DNA from: Cytophagales bacterium | Lineage (GTDB): Bacteria > Pseudomonadota > Gammaproteobacteria > Burkholderiales > Burkholderiaceae_C | Assembly: GCA_030054145.1 (NCBI GenBank) | Contig: JASGCK010000006.1 | Location: 62,001 to 126,000, forward strand | Reading direction: 5' to 3' | Length of the DNA: 64,000 bases | Shown: piece by piece, positions 31,826 through 43,149 of the stretch | Layout: every line of letters starts with the position of its first letter | Numbering within the stretch: position 1 is the stretch's first letter | The notes under the pieces: generated by a model | Seen by the model: the letters and a program-made list of their open reading frames with translations, nothing else | The model's database searches: none | Told to the model about the DNA's origin: nothing | Translations under genes and position numbers: made by a program

Positions 31826-32088
31826 GCCGTTCTGCCGCGTATTTCGTCTAGCAACTCTTGGCTACTTAGGCCATCGGCTGGTGCAGTGCCCAGCCATTTA
31901 TCAAAATTAAGTTTGACGCGTTTGCGCATCACAATTTGATTGTCCTGTAGCCACACATCTAGCTTCATGCCAGGGCGTAGCCCCAGTTCATCACGCGCAC
32001 TTTTGGGGATAACAATTTGTCCACGGTCAGCCAAAGTGGCTTCAAAGTTGACGGGCGATGTGCCGTACGCTGTAGCAGGTTCAAGCAT
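31822..32088 (-). CDS. vapB: AbrB/VapB-type antitoxin
   Basis: An 88-residue swapped-hairpin AbrB DNA-binding protein. ATLADRGQIVIPKSARDELGLRPGMKLDVW is the AbrB/MazE core (residues 18-47). The C-terminal part with KWLGTAPADGLSSQELLDEIRG would bind the toxin. It is the first gene of the minus-strand string that leads into dapC, so its autoregulated promoter may influence the dap genes. Start ATG at 32086-32088. Confidence 0.9.
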   Translation of the reverse strand: MLEPATAYGTSPVNFEATLADRGQIVIPKSARDELGLRPGMKLDVWLQDNQIVMRKRVKLNFDKWLGTAPADGLSSQELLDEIRGRTA

Positions 32089-32279
32089 GAGTATCCCTTA
32101 GGTTTGATTGATTGAGTATGAATTCTAAGGTATGAATTGAGAGGGGATCGATAAATTTTGAATGCGACTTAATTCGTCGCTTCATATCGCAACAATTTGG
32201 GTTTTCCACTTGCAACGAAGGTAACAGCACAAATATAGCGTATTGCGCTAATTTAAATTAATTAATATGAGAGTTTAAA

Positions 32280-33029
32280 ATGAACGAAAATTTAACGGAA
32301 TTAGATCAAACTTTACTTAAAGCCTATTGTGATATATTGGAAAATGATAAAGATTTTGAATTTATTAAAAAATCAAATCAATCTGAACTATCGGTTATAT
32401 TTTTACCTGCCGTGTCAAAGAATTATTGTGCTGCAAAAAATAAAATAATGATTATTGGACGTGAAACAGCTACTGATAATAAGCAGGCAATAAAATGGGT
32501 TGATGGAATGCCTACAAATAAATATATTAAAACATGGATGTTGGAGCGAAGAAAGTATGGGATAGAAAAGTGGTTAATTGATAGCAATGACCGAGGTTTT
32601 ACATTTTTTAACTTTTTACGGCAAGTCAGTGAATGCTCTGGCTTGGATGGTGTAGTATGGGCAAATTTATTTTGTTACGATTGGAATAAAGGGTTAATAA
32701 ATAAATCACCATTAGTGGCTGAAATAAAAAGAATATCAACTAAACTTTTAGAGGCGCAAATTAATATATTAAAACCTGATTATATTATTTTTGCACATGG
32801 TGTATCTGGTTATTCTGTTAATCAAAGATTGAAATTGTTTCCGCGTGAGAAATGCGAAACTAAAATTATTAGTGAATACAATAATAATAAATATTTATGG
32901 AGTTTTGACTATAAATGGAATGAGGATTATAACGTGCAGTGCTATCGAATCCATCATCCATCGGCTTTTAATAAAGAGGCGCAAGCTGCCAGAAAATTTT
33001 TGATTAATAAATTGCTTCCTAAAAGTTAG
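32280..33029 (+). CDS. AT-rich orphan with uracil-DNA-glycosylase-like fold features
   Basis: A 249-residue protein. NKIMIIGRETATDNKQ looks like the first strand and loop of the UDG superfamily, VVWANLFCYDWNKG and LKPDYIIFAHG the middle strands, and YRIHHPSAFNK the C-terminal H-P-S motif. The usual catalytic Asp/Asn loop (GxDPY or GxNPG) is not evident. Base composition is far from its neighbours: 17 of the first 60 bases are G or C. This suggests recent acquisition. It is flanked by the divergent vapBC genes and a repeat protein. The function may be nucleic-acid repair or a defence/immunity role; neither is shown. Confidence 0.55.
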   Translation: MNENLTELDQTLLKAYCDILENDKDFEFIKKSNQSELSVIFLPAVSKNYCAAKNKIMIIGRETATDNKQAIKWVDGMPTNKYIKTWMLERRKYGIEKWLIDSNDRGFTFFNFLRQVSECSGLDGVVWANLFCYDWNKGLINKSPLVAEIKRISTKLLEAQINILKPDYIIFAHGVSGYSVNQRLKLFPREKCETKIISEYNNNKYLWSFDYKWNEDYNVQCYRIHHPSAFNKEAQAARKFLINKLLPKS

Positions 33030-33217
33030 ATGTTTTTAAGAAATATTTAAATATTTTCCCGCAAGAGCTATTGCGTCATTCACATTGTCTTGTGGGTTGG
33101 TTGTAGTTGCTGGATTAGCTTTGCGAGCACTTGCAATTTATTTGTGATAACAATGAGATGGACCAAGTTGTTGTGGTTCAAGTGAAAATTTATTGAATTT
33201 TAAAAATGGAGTAATGT

Positions 33218-33502
33218 ATGAACGTAAATATCAAGCCGTGGGGTAAATCCAATTCTGAGGGCTATGAATGGGATGGGAAAATTTTGAAACCGTGGGGCGC
33301 TTCTGACAGCAAGGGCTGGGAGTGGAATGGCTCTAACTTGAAAAAATGGGGGCAATCCTCTTCTAATGGCTATGAGCTAGATGGACGCATTATGAAGCCC
33401 TGGGGTGGATCAATGAGCTCTGGCTGGGAGGCGGATGGCTCTGTGCCAGCTCCAATATTTCAGGTGTCTTGTGTTACCATAAAAAAGCATAAACGGCATT
33501 AA
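33218..33502 (+). CDS. Four-repeat 'beta-flower' small protein
   Basis: A 94-residue protein with four 18-residue repeats at 6-23, 24-41, 42-59 and 60-77. The consensus is K-P-W-G-x-S-x-S-x-G-W/Y-E-W-D-G-x-x-L. The KPWG and GYEWDG blocks match the four-fold beta-flower proteins described from structure predictions, whose function is unknown. The short tail APIFQVSCVTIKKHKRH is unlike the repeats. RBS ATGGAG sits 8 bp upstream of the ATG at 33218. It is co-directional with the AT-rich gene, 188 bp after it. Confidence 0.75.
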   Translation: MNVNIKPWGKSNSEGYEWDGKILKPWGASDSKGWEWNGSNLKKWGQSSSNGYELDGRIMKPWGGSMSSGWEADGSVPAPIFQVSCVTIKKHKRH

Positions 33503-33559
33503 TTGGCCTCAAACGCCTAAGTTCGATCATATTCATAAACTGGTTATCCATACAGTCTC

Positions 33560-36500
33560 GTGCGCCTTACCTCTATCAAGCTCTCTGGCTTCAAATCCTT
33601 CGCCGACCCCACACATTTCCAGCTTCCTGGCCAATTGGTTGGCGTGGTTGGTCCCAATGGCTGTGGGAAATCTAACATCATCGACGCGGTGCGCTGGGTG
33701 CTGGGCGAGAGCCGCGCCTCGGAGCTGCGCGGCGAGTCTATGCAAGACGTGATTTTTAACGGCACGAATACGCGCAAGCCTGCGTCGCGTGCCAGCGTCG
33801 AGCTGGTGTTTGACAACAGCTCGCACCGCGCAGGTGGGCAGTGGAACCAATACGAAGAGGTGGCAGTGCGCCGCGTGCTGACGCGGGACGGCACATCGAG
33901 CTACTTCATCAACAACCAAGCGGTGCGCCGCCGCGATGTGCAGGACGTGTTTTTGGGCACGGGACTGGGTCCTCGCGCCTACGCCATCATTGGGCAGGGC
34001 ACGATTTCGCGGATTATTGAGTCGCGCCCCGAAGAGCTACGACTGTTTTTAGAAGAGGCCGCTGGCGTATCGAAGTACAAAGAGCGTCGCCGCGAGACGG
34101 AAAACCGTATTCATGACACCGAGGAAAACCTCACGCGCGTGACCGACATCTTGCGCGAGTTGAATGCGAACTTGGACAAGCTAGAGCGCCAAGCCGAGGT
34201 CGCACAGCGTTATCAAGGCTTGCAAGCTGATGTGACGCTCAAGCAGCATCAGCAGTGGTTTTTAAAACGCGCCGAAAGCCTTGAGGGGCAAAGCAAGCTT
34301 GCCGCCGAGGTGCTGGAGGCGACCAACCAATTAGAAGCCAGCATGGCTGATCTGCGCCGCGCCGAGGCCGATTTGGAGTCGATTCGCCAATCGCATTACG
34401 CAGCAGGTGATGGCTTGAATGCGGCGCAGGGACTGCTTTATGAAGCCAGTACCGAAGTCGGCAAACTAGAGGCGGAAATTCGTTTTGTGGTGGAAGGACG
34501 TGTTCGCGCCGAGGCTCGCATCGCGCAGATTGCGGAGCAGCTGTTGGAGTGGCAGACGCGTGCCGATACAGCCGCACAGCACCAGCTCGATTTGGCATCT
34601 ATGGAAGCGGGGGCGCAAGAGCACACCATGACGCTTGCCGCGCAATTGGAAGATATTGAAGCGCAAACACCAGAGCTGGAGGCCGCATTAGCAAAGGCTC
34701 GCGGCAAGGTCACTGCGCAGCACACGCAGGTGACGCAGGTGCAGCAACAGATTCAAGTGTTGGCGGCTGAGCAGCGCAGCCTTGATGAGCAAGCACGCAA
34801 TTTAGAGCTACGCCGCGAGCGCTTGACTGCACAGCAAAAAGAAGTTGCTTCGCCCGATACAGCAGGGCTGGCGAGCTTGTCCGAAGCATTGGCGATGGCG
34901 AAAGAGGTGGCGCTGGAAGGCGCGGCGCGGTTAGAGGATTTGCGCGAACAAGTGCCCGCGAGTGATGAGGCGCGGCGTTTGGCGCAGGAAGTTGCGACGA
35001 GTGAATCTGCCAAGCTGGCCGACACGCAGGCGCGGTTAGATGCCCTGCAAACCCTGCAAGCGCAGGTGATTGCAAATGATCGCTTGAAGCCGTGGTTGGC
35101 TAAACACGGACTCGATCATTTAACCGCTTTGTGGACGAAGCTCCACATTGAAAAGGGCTGGGAAGCCGCGCTGGAAGCGGCTTTGCAAAGCCGCATGGGC
35201 GCATTGGAGGTGAGCCGCCTAGAAATGCTGACCGCGTTTGCAGCCGATACGCCGCCTGCGAAGTTGAGTTTTTATGCGCCGACTAGCGCTCAATTTTCCC
35301 CATCCCCTCGCATGGGGCTTGTTGAAGCGCAGGGAGTGGCTTCGACAGGCTCAGCCCGAACGGGTGGGGACTCAGCCCGAACGGGCGGGGACTTAGCCCG
35401 AACGGGTGGGGGCGTAGCCCGCATCGCGCCGCTGGCTAGTTTGATCAAAACATCGGATGCGAATCAGCAAAGTTTGATGCTCGATTGGTTGCATGGTTGC
35501 TGGACGGTGGACTCGTTGGATGCGGCGCTCGCCGCGCGTGAGTCGCTGGCGGCGGGTGAGGTGATTTACACGCCTGAGGGGCATGCCGTTACGCGGACTT
35601 CGATTTCGTTTTATGCGGCGGAAGGCGAGCAGGCGGGGTTACTCGCGCGTGCGCAAGAAATTGAGAATTTGGATAAACAAGCCCGTGCGCAAAGTTTGAT
35701 GGCGCAAGATGCGCGTACCGCTTTGCAACGTGCAGAAACGCATTACGCCGAAGTGGCTAGTCAGCTTGGCATGGCGCAAAGTGAAGCTAGCAAGGCGCAA
35801 GCGGCGAGTCACGATTTAGAAATTAAATGGACCACGCTGTCGCGCCGTGTGAGCGAAGCGCAGGCTAGGAGCAGCCAATTGGCGGCTGATATCGCTGAGA
35901 TTGATGTGCAATTGGCTGACTTGCAGGAGCGCCGCGTGACATTGGAGGCGCAGTTTGAAGACTTGGACATCAAGCTTGGCGAGGCGCAAGAGGTGGAAGC
36001 CGCGCAAGGCGATGGCGTGATTGAAGCGGAGCGTCAGTTAAATGCCCTGCGCGATCAGCACCGCGCGCTTGAGCGCGAGCAGCAAGAGGCGACTTTCCAA
36101 GGTCGCAGTTTGGTGGCACGCAAAGAAGAGCTGGCACGCAATATCCAATTGGGCATTGAGCAAACCGCCAACCTTGCGCGTGAGCGCGAGCAACTCGATT
36201 TAGATTTGCTGCGGATGAACGATGCGGCGGCGCAATCGGGTTTGCAAGCCGCGCTAGCCTTGAAGCTAGAGCGCGAGACAGGACTTGCTGCCAAGCGCAG
36301 TTTGTACGACGACCTGACGCAAAAACTTCGTGCGACCGACGAGCGCCGCATGAGTGCTGAGCGTGCGCTTGAACCGCAACGCGGTCGCATTTCTGATTTG
36401 CAATTGAAGGAACAAGCCATACGACTTGGTGCGCAGCAATACGAACAATTGCTGCTGGACGCCAAAGCTGATTTGGCGGCGGTTGAGGCAAGCATTGCGG

Positions 36501-37177
36501 CGGGCAACGTGAAGCTGTGGGGCTTATCTGGCGAGATTGAGCGACTCAATCAAGCGATTCAATCGCTGGGCGCGATTAACTTGGCGGCGCTTGACGAGCT
36601 TGCTGCGGCACGCGAGCGCAAGACTTTTTTAGATTCGCAAATGACGGATTTGACCGAGGCGCTCACCACGCTGCAAGATGCCATTAAAAAGATCGATGCC
36701 GAAACCCGCGACTTATTGGGCAATACGTTTAACCAAGTCAACGAGCAATTTGGTCTGATGTTCCCCAAGCTGTTTGGCGGCGGTCAAGCCAAGCTGATGA
36801 TGACGGGCGAAGAGATTTTGGATGCGGGCATTCAAGTCATTGCACAGCCACCAGGCAAAAAGAATCAGACGATTCATTTGCTGTCGGGCGGGGAAAAAGC
36901 GCTCACAGCTATCGCTCTCGTGTTCGCCATTTTTATGCTCAATCCCGCGCCGTTTTGCTTGCTGGACGAGGTCGATGCGCCGCTGGACGACGCGAACACC
37001 GAGCGCTATGCCAAGCTGGTGGCAAGTATGTCGGAGCAGACGCAGTTCCTCTTTATCAGTCATAACAAAATTGCGATGGAAATGGCCAAGCAGCTCATTG
37101 GCGTGACCATGCAAGAGCAGGGCGTGTCGCGCATCGTGGCGGTGGATATGGAAGCTGCCGTGAGCATGATTGAGTGA
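33560..37177 (+). CDS. smc: Chromosome segregation protein SMC
   Basis: A 1205-residue SMC. Walker A GPNGCGKSN lies near residue 32, two long coiled coils surround a hinge (about 510-700), and the C-terminal head has LLSGGEKALTAIALVFAIF and Walker B FCLLDEVDAPLDDANT. It organises and segregates chromosomes as a ring with ScpA/ScpB. The start is GTG at 33560, giving MRLTSIKLSGFKSFADPT. The hinge carries an in-frame repeat-derived insertion (DNA 35328-35423, peptide ASTGSARTGGDSARTGG...). zipA and ligA follow directly. Confidence 0.97.
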   Translation: MRLTSIKLSGFKSFADPTHFQLPGQLVGVVGPNGCGKSNIIDAVRWVLGESRASELRGESMQDVIFNGTNTRKPASRASVELVFDNSSHRAGGQWNQYEEVAVRRVLTRDGTSSYFINNQAVRRRDVQDVFLGTGLGPRAYAIIGQGTISRIIESRPEELRLFLEEAAGVSKYKERRRETENRIHDTEENLTRVTDILRELNANLDKLERQAEVAQRYQGLQADVTLKQHQQWFLKRAESLEGQSKLAAEVLEATNQLEASMADLRRAEADLESIRQSHYAAGDGLNAAQGLLYEASTEVGKLEAEIRFVVEGRVRAEARIAQIAEQLLEWQTRADTAAQHQLDLASMEAGAQEHTMTLAAQLEDIEAQTPELEAALAKARGKVTAQHTQVTQVQQQIQVLAAEQRSLDEQARNLELRRERLTAQQKEVASPDTAGLASLSEALAMAKEVALEGAARLEDLREQVPASDEARRLAQEVATSESAKLADTQARLDALQTLQAQVIANDRLKPWLAKHGLDHLTALWTKLHIEKGWEAALEAALQSRMGALEVSRLEMLTAFAADTPPAKLSFYAPTSAQFSPSPRMGLVEAQGVASTGSARTGGDSARTGGDLARTGGGVARIAPLASLIKTSDANQQSLMLDWLHGCWTVDSLDAALAARESLAAGEVIYTPEGHAVTRTSISFYAAEGEQAGLLARAQEIENLDKQARAQSLMAQDARTALQRAETHYAEVASQLGMAQSEASKAQAASHDLEIKWTTLSRRVSEAQARSSQLAADIAEIDVQLADLQERRVTLEAQFEDLDIKLGEAQEVEAAQGDGVIEAERQLNALRDQHRALEREQQEATFQGRSLVARKEELARNIQLGIEQTANLAREREQLDLDLLRMNDAAAQSGLQAALALKLERETGLAAKRSLYDDLTQKLRATDERRMSAERALEPQRGRISDLQLKEQAIRLGAQQYEQLLLDAKADLAAVEASIAAGNVKLWGLSGEIERLNQAIQSLGAINLAALDELAAARERKTFLDSQMTDLTEALTTLQDAIKKIDAETRDLLGNTFNQVNEQFGLMFPKLFGGGQAKLMMTGEEILDAGIQVIAQPPGKKNQTIHLLSGGEKALTAIALVFAIFMLNPAPFCLLDEVDAPLDDANTERYAKLVASMSEQTQFLFISHNKIAMEMAKQLIGVTMQEQGVSRIVAVDMEAAVSMIE
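35339..35423. repeat. Dispersed repeat and tandem 21-bp partial copies inside smc
   Basis: A copy at 35340-35363 (CTTCGACAGGCTCAGCCCGA then ACGG) is followed by two 21-bp partial copies (35365-35385, 35386-35406), each ending in AGCCCGAACGGG, and a degenerate third. The 24-base core is the exact reverse complement of the first aceF copy. It codes STGSARTGGDSARTGGDLAR and onward in the SMC hinge. Confidence 0.92.
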
Positions 37178-37199
37178 TCCTTTTTATGATGATTGATTT

Positions 37200-38273
37200 A
37201 TGACCATTCGCTTGCAACTCTTGCTGTTGGGTTTATCGGTGCTGGGCTATTTGGGAGCGCGTTGGTGGTGGCTGGAGCGCAAGCTTAAAAACGCTCAATC
37301 TACCCAAGCCGATGGCTCGGAGACCATATCCGCTATGCCCTCCGAGCGCATCGAGCCCACGATGACCGATCTGCAAGGCTTGCCAGAGGATGTGCCTGCG
37401 GATGCGCTGCCCGTGTTGCCTACAGTGCCAAGCACTGCGGCGGATCGGCGTCCCGTTTTGCATCCCAAAATTGATTGCATTGCCATGCTTGATATGGATG
37501 AGCCTTGTTTGGGTGACCTGGCGCTTAGTCTGCTACCGGCGACGCGGCGTATTGGCTCCAAAACATGGCTGGTTGAGGGCTGGAACCTTGCAACTGAGGC
37601 GTGGGAGCCTGTGGTCAGCAGGTCCATGTATCGCTATTTTCAAGCAGGTATCCAATTGGTGAATCGCCACGGGGCATTGAATGATGTGGAGTTCTCAGAG
37701 TTTGTTGCCAAAGCCAGCAGCGTTGCCGATGGGCTGGGTGCGTCCACCGAGTTTCCTGAGATGCTGGCGGAGGTCGCACGCGCCGAGGCGCTTGCCGCGT
37801 TTACGCGTGCGCATGACATCCAGCTGGCGCTGCATCTTCATGCCAAACGCGCCGCTTGGAGCATCTCGTATCTACAGCAACACGCCCGCGTGGCGGGCTT
37901 TGTGGCAGGTGCTTTGCCAGGACGCTGGGTGCTGGGAGACAGCCGTCAAGACATGATCGCGCTGACCATTGAGACGCGCCTAGCCTTGGCGGAAGAGAGT
38001 GATGCCGTACCGATTCGTCAAATCACGTTGACCTTAGATGTGCCGCACATGGCGCGTGTGGATGAGGCCAATCAAAAGCCATTTGATGTGATGTGTGACC
38101 TGGCTATCAAACTGTGCGCCAGCATGGAGGCGGCGATTGTTGATGAGCAAGGCCGCGCCGTGGATGTGCAAGCTTTGCAGCGAACAACGCAGGAGTTGGA
38201 GGCGGTTTATGACCGCTTGGATGGGGCGGATTTGCCTGCGGGTGCGCCGCTAACAAGACGTTTATTTTCTTAA
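37200..38273 (+). CDS. zipA: Cell division protein ZipA-like
   Basis: A 357-residue protein. An N-terminal membrane helix (LQLLLLGLSVLGYLGARWWW, about 5-24) is followed by a charged/variable linker and a C-terminal ZipA FtsZ-binding domain, which contains the MSRYFQ-like segment SMYRYFQAGIQLVNRHGALND and a VPHM..DEANQKPFDVM block. It tethers FtsZ to the inner membrane at the division site. It lies between smc and ligA, an order common in betaproteobacteria. Confidence 0.85.
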   Translation: MTIRLQLLLLGLSVLGYLGARWWWLERKLKNAQSTQADGSETISAMPSERIEPTMTDLQGLPEDVPADALPVLPTVPSTAADRRPVLHPKIDCIAMLDMDEPCLGDLALSLLPATRRIGSKTWLVEGWNLATEAWEPVVSRSMYRYFQAGIQLVNRHGALNDVEFSEFVAKASSVADGLGASTEFPEMLAEVARAEALAAFTRAHDIQLALHLHAKRAAWSISYLQQHARVAGFVAGALPGRWVLGDSRQDMIALTIETRLALAEESDAVPIRQITLTLDVPHMARVDEANQKPFDVMCDLAIKLCASMEAAIVDEQGRAVDVQALQRTTQELEAVYDRLDGADLPAGAPLTRRLFS

Positions 38274-40415
<2,142 letters not shown>

Positions 40416-40426
40416 AACTTTTTAAA

Positions 40427-41599
40427 ATGTCAAACGACTTCACTTCTTTAGGTATTGCCGCAGCCAAAAATAAAGACTACGAGTTAGCCGTCGATTTTTT
40501 TCAAAAGGCAATTGATGCGGATTTTAATAATCCAAAAAATTACAATAACTTGGCCAATGCTTTATCCGATCTTGGTTTAATTGACGATGCTATTTTGCAA
40601 TATAAAAAAGCAATTGAATTAGCTCCCAACTATACCAACGCACATCTCAATCTTGCTACTACCTACCAGACAATTGGCAACACGGATGCGGCATTGGAGT
40701 CATTTTATAAAGTCTTATCTTTTGATAACGGGCATATTGATGCGCTCACAAATTGTTTTTATATTCATTTTGCAAAAAAAGAATATGTAAAAGCAACATT
40801 TTTTATTGCAAGATTAATTGAAGATCATCCAACAAATATTGGGTATTTATATAATCAAGCAGTTACCGCAATGCTCTTAAATGAGCGAGAAGTAACGCTG
40901 AAACATCTAAAATTAATTTTAGCAATAGACCCAAACCATAATCCGACTCAGCATCTGTTAGCGATGCATGGCGCAGGCGAACCACTAGAAGTGGCACCAA
41001 GAAAATATATTGAGGATTTGTTTAATGGGTTTGCAAATCATTTTGAAATAGATTTGGTTCAGCATTTGCAATATCGAATACCACAAAAAATTGCACTGTA
41101 TGTTAATCAATCAATTGATAAAAAAAGATCTGTTTTAGATTTGGGATGTGGAACGGGTCTAGTGGGTTTGGCATTGAATGGGCAATACGCAAAATTAGTT
41201 GGTGTAGACCTTGCAAAAAATATGCTTGAAAAGGCTGCTGAAAAATCAATTTATAACGAATTAATACAATCTGATATTTGTGATTATTTCATTTCGCATA
41301 CAGAAAAATTTGATTTAATTGTTGCTGCTGACGTACTGATTTATGTGGGTAAATTGGAGGCTATTTTTAGCGCTGTTTCACTTGCCTTAAGTCAGCATGG
41401 TCAATTCATTTTTTCAATAGAGTCTAGTGATCTTGATGATTATCAGTTGACATCAACAGGGCGCTATAAGCATTCAAAATCGTATATTGAATCATTAGCG
41501 CGGCAATACCACCTGGTGCTTGAGTTGCTTCAAGAAGAAGTTATTCGGCTTGAAGGAACTCATCCTGTGCACGGGTTTTTGGTGGTCTTGCGTCTTTAG
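40427..41599 (+). CDS. TPR-domain SAM-dependent methyltransferase
   Basis: About 390 residues. Three or so TPR units (e.g. AAKNKDYELAVDFFQKAIDAD and GLIDDAILQYKKAIELAPN) occupy residues 5-170. A class I methyltransferase follows, with motif I VLDLGCGTGLVGLAL near 240 and VGVDLAKNMLEKAAEK. Motifs of the UbiE/BioC-like kind are seen, but the substrate is unknown; TPRs suggest a protein or peptide partner. It is AT-rich relative to ligA and tctA, a sign of transfer. ATG 40427 is chosen; a TTG at 40412 overlaps the ligA stop. Confidence 0.85.
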   Translation: MSNDFTSLGIAAAKNKDYELAVDFFQKAIDADFNNPKNYNNLANALSDLGLIDDAILQYKKAIELAPNYTNAHLNLATTYQTIGNTDAALESFYKVLSFDNGHIDALTNCFYIHFAKKEYVKATFFIARLIEDHPTNIGYLYNQAVTAMLLNEREVTLKHLKLILAIDPNHNPTQHLLAMHGAGEPLEVAPRKYIEDLFNGFANHFEIDLVQHLQYRIPQKIALYVNQSIDKKRSVLDLGCGTGLVGLALNGQYAKLVGVDLAKNMLEKAAEKSIYNELIQSDICDYFISHTEKFDLIVAADVLIYVGKLEAIFSAVSLALSQHGQFIFSIESSDLDDYQLTSTGRYKHSKSYIESLARQYHLVLELLQEEVIRLEGTHPVHGFLVVLRL

Positions 41600-41632
41600 T
41601 TTTTTTCTTTTGGTGCTGGTTGAATTTTTATA

Positions 41633-43123
41633 CTAGCGTTTCATCATCGACCAGACTTTCGTCACGATAGGCCAGACCAAAAGCAGAAGACCTAAAGTGG
41701 CAATTGAACCGCAAAGTGGGTTGCTCCAAAAAATGCCAATACTGCCATTTGACACTAGCATGGATTGGCGGAATGAGGACTCAGCCATATCACCAAGAAC
41801 TAGCGCCAGTACGAGTGGTGCAAGCGGATATTTAAGTTTTTTGAAGGCATAGCCAATCAGCCCAAAAATAAGCATCATCCAAACGTCTAGCATATTGCTG
41901 TGGACGGTATAGGCACCCACAGCGCAGATGACCACAATGATTGGCGCGATGATGGGGAATGGAATACGCAAGATGGCCGCCCACCAAGGAACGGTAGAGA
42001 GCACAACGATCAGGCCTACGATGTTGCCAAGGTACATGGAGGCGATGAGACCCCAGACAAAATCCTTTTGCTCGGTAAAGAGTAGCGGTCCTGGCTGTAG
42101 TCCCCAGATGAGTAATCCACCTAAAAGAACAGCCGCAGTTGGTGAGCCAGGAATACCGAGGGTTAGCATGGGGAGTAAGGCGGAAGTCCCTGCGGCATGT
42201 GCTGCAGTTTCTGGTGCAACAACGCCTTCAATTTTTCCTTTACCAAATTCATCGGGATTTTTTGAGAAGCGCTTGGCAACACCGTAACTCATAAAAGAAG
42301 CGGGTGTCGCGCCGCCAGGTGTGATGCCCATCCAGCAACCAATGAGGCATGCACGCACTGAAGTAGCCCAGTATTTTGGCAGCTCTTTCCATGTTTCAAG
42401 CACATCTCTCAGTGTAATTTTCCCGCCCTTACCTTTAAAAGCGAGTCCTTCCTCCATGGTCAGCAAAATCTCGCCAATACCAAAAAGTCCAATGACCGCA
42501 ACTAAAAAGTCGAAGCCTTGCAACAGACTCTCGAAGCCAAAAGTCATCCGCAATGTGCCAGTGACACTATCGAGACCAACTGCCGCAAGAGCAAAGCCTA
42601 GCATCATCGCCAGCAAGGTTTTTACGGGGGGCTCTTTGCTCATGCCAATAAAGCTGCAAAACGTGAGGAGCTGCACGGCAAAAAATTCAGGCGGCCCAAA
42701 CTTTAGCGCAAATTTTGCAACCAGTGGTGCGAGAAAGGTGACCATGACTACGGCGACTAAAGCACCGACGAAAGACGATGTAAAGGCTGCCGTCAGGGCT
42801 TGGGCTGCCTTGCCTTTTTGTGCCAGAGGATAGCCATCGAATGTAGTTGCAACAGACCACGGCTCACCTGGAATATTGAAGAGCACTGAGGTTATCGCCC
42901 CGCCAAATAAAGCCCCCCAATAGATGCAAGACAGCATGATAATGGCCGATGTGGGTGTCATGCTGAAGGTAAGGGGAAGCAAAATCGCCACACCATTTGC
43001 GCCGCCAAGGCCTGGTAGTACGCCTATCAAAACACCCAAAAAAATCCCAACGAACATGAAGATAACGTTTTGAAACGTGAGCGCAACGGCAAAGCCGTGA
43101 AATAGGTTGTTGATTTCATCCAT
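41633..43123 (-). CDS. tctA: Tripartite tricarboxylate transporter, large membrane subunit
   Basis: A 496-residue, roughly 12-helix protein. The TctA signature GVLPGLGGANGVAILLPLTF is near residue 35. SCIYWGALFGGAITSVLFNIPGE and the repeated LGIPGSPTAAVLLGGLLIWGLQPGP are family motifs; the two GxPG motifs mark the inverted halves. It works with TctB and TctC to import carboxylates by secondary transport. It is last in a tctC-tctB-tctA operon. Confidence 0.96.
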   Translation of the reverse strand: MDEINNLFHGFAVALTFQNVIFMFVGIFLGVLIGVLPGLGGANGVAILLPLTFSMTPTSAIIMLSCIYWGALFGGAITSVLFNIPGEPWSVATTFDGYPLAQKGKAAQALTAAFTSSFVGALVAVVMVTFLAPLVAKFALKFGPPEFFAVQLLTFCSFIGMSKEPPVKTLLAMMLGFALAAVGLDSVTGTLRMTFGFESLLQGFDFLVAVIGLFGIGEILLTMEEGLAFKGKGGKITLRDVLETWKELPKYWATSVRACLIGCWMGITPGGATPASFMSYGVAKRFSKNPDEFGKGKIEGVVAPETAAHAAGTSALLPMLTLGIPGSPTAAVLLGGLLIWGLQPGPLLFTEQKDFVWGLIASMYLGNIVGLIVVLSTVPWWAAILRIPFPIIAPIIVVICAVGAYTVHSNMLDVWMMLIFGLIGYAFKKLKYPLAPLVLALVLGDMAESSFRQSMLVSNGSIGIFWSNPLCGSIATLGLLLLVWPIVTKVWSMMKR

Positions 43124-43149
43124 GATTATTTTTTATTTCAATATGAAAA

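Noticed and set aside
33043-33140. Minus-strand stretch reading ASARKANPATTTNPQDNV and on to KYLNIS, possible gene tail between the AT-rich gene and the beta-flower gene
   Set aside because: Protein-like but only about 33 codons, with a stop just upstream and no recognised family. Kept as a note only.
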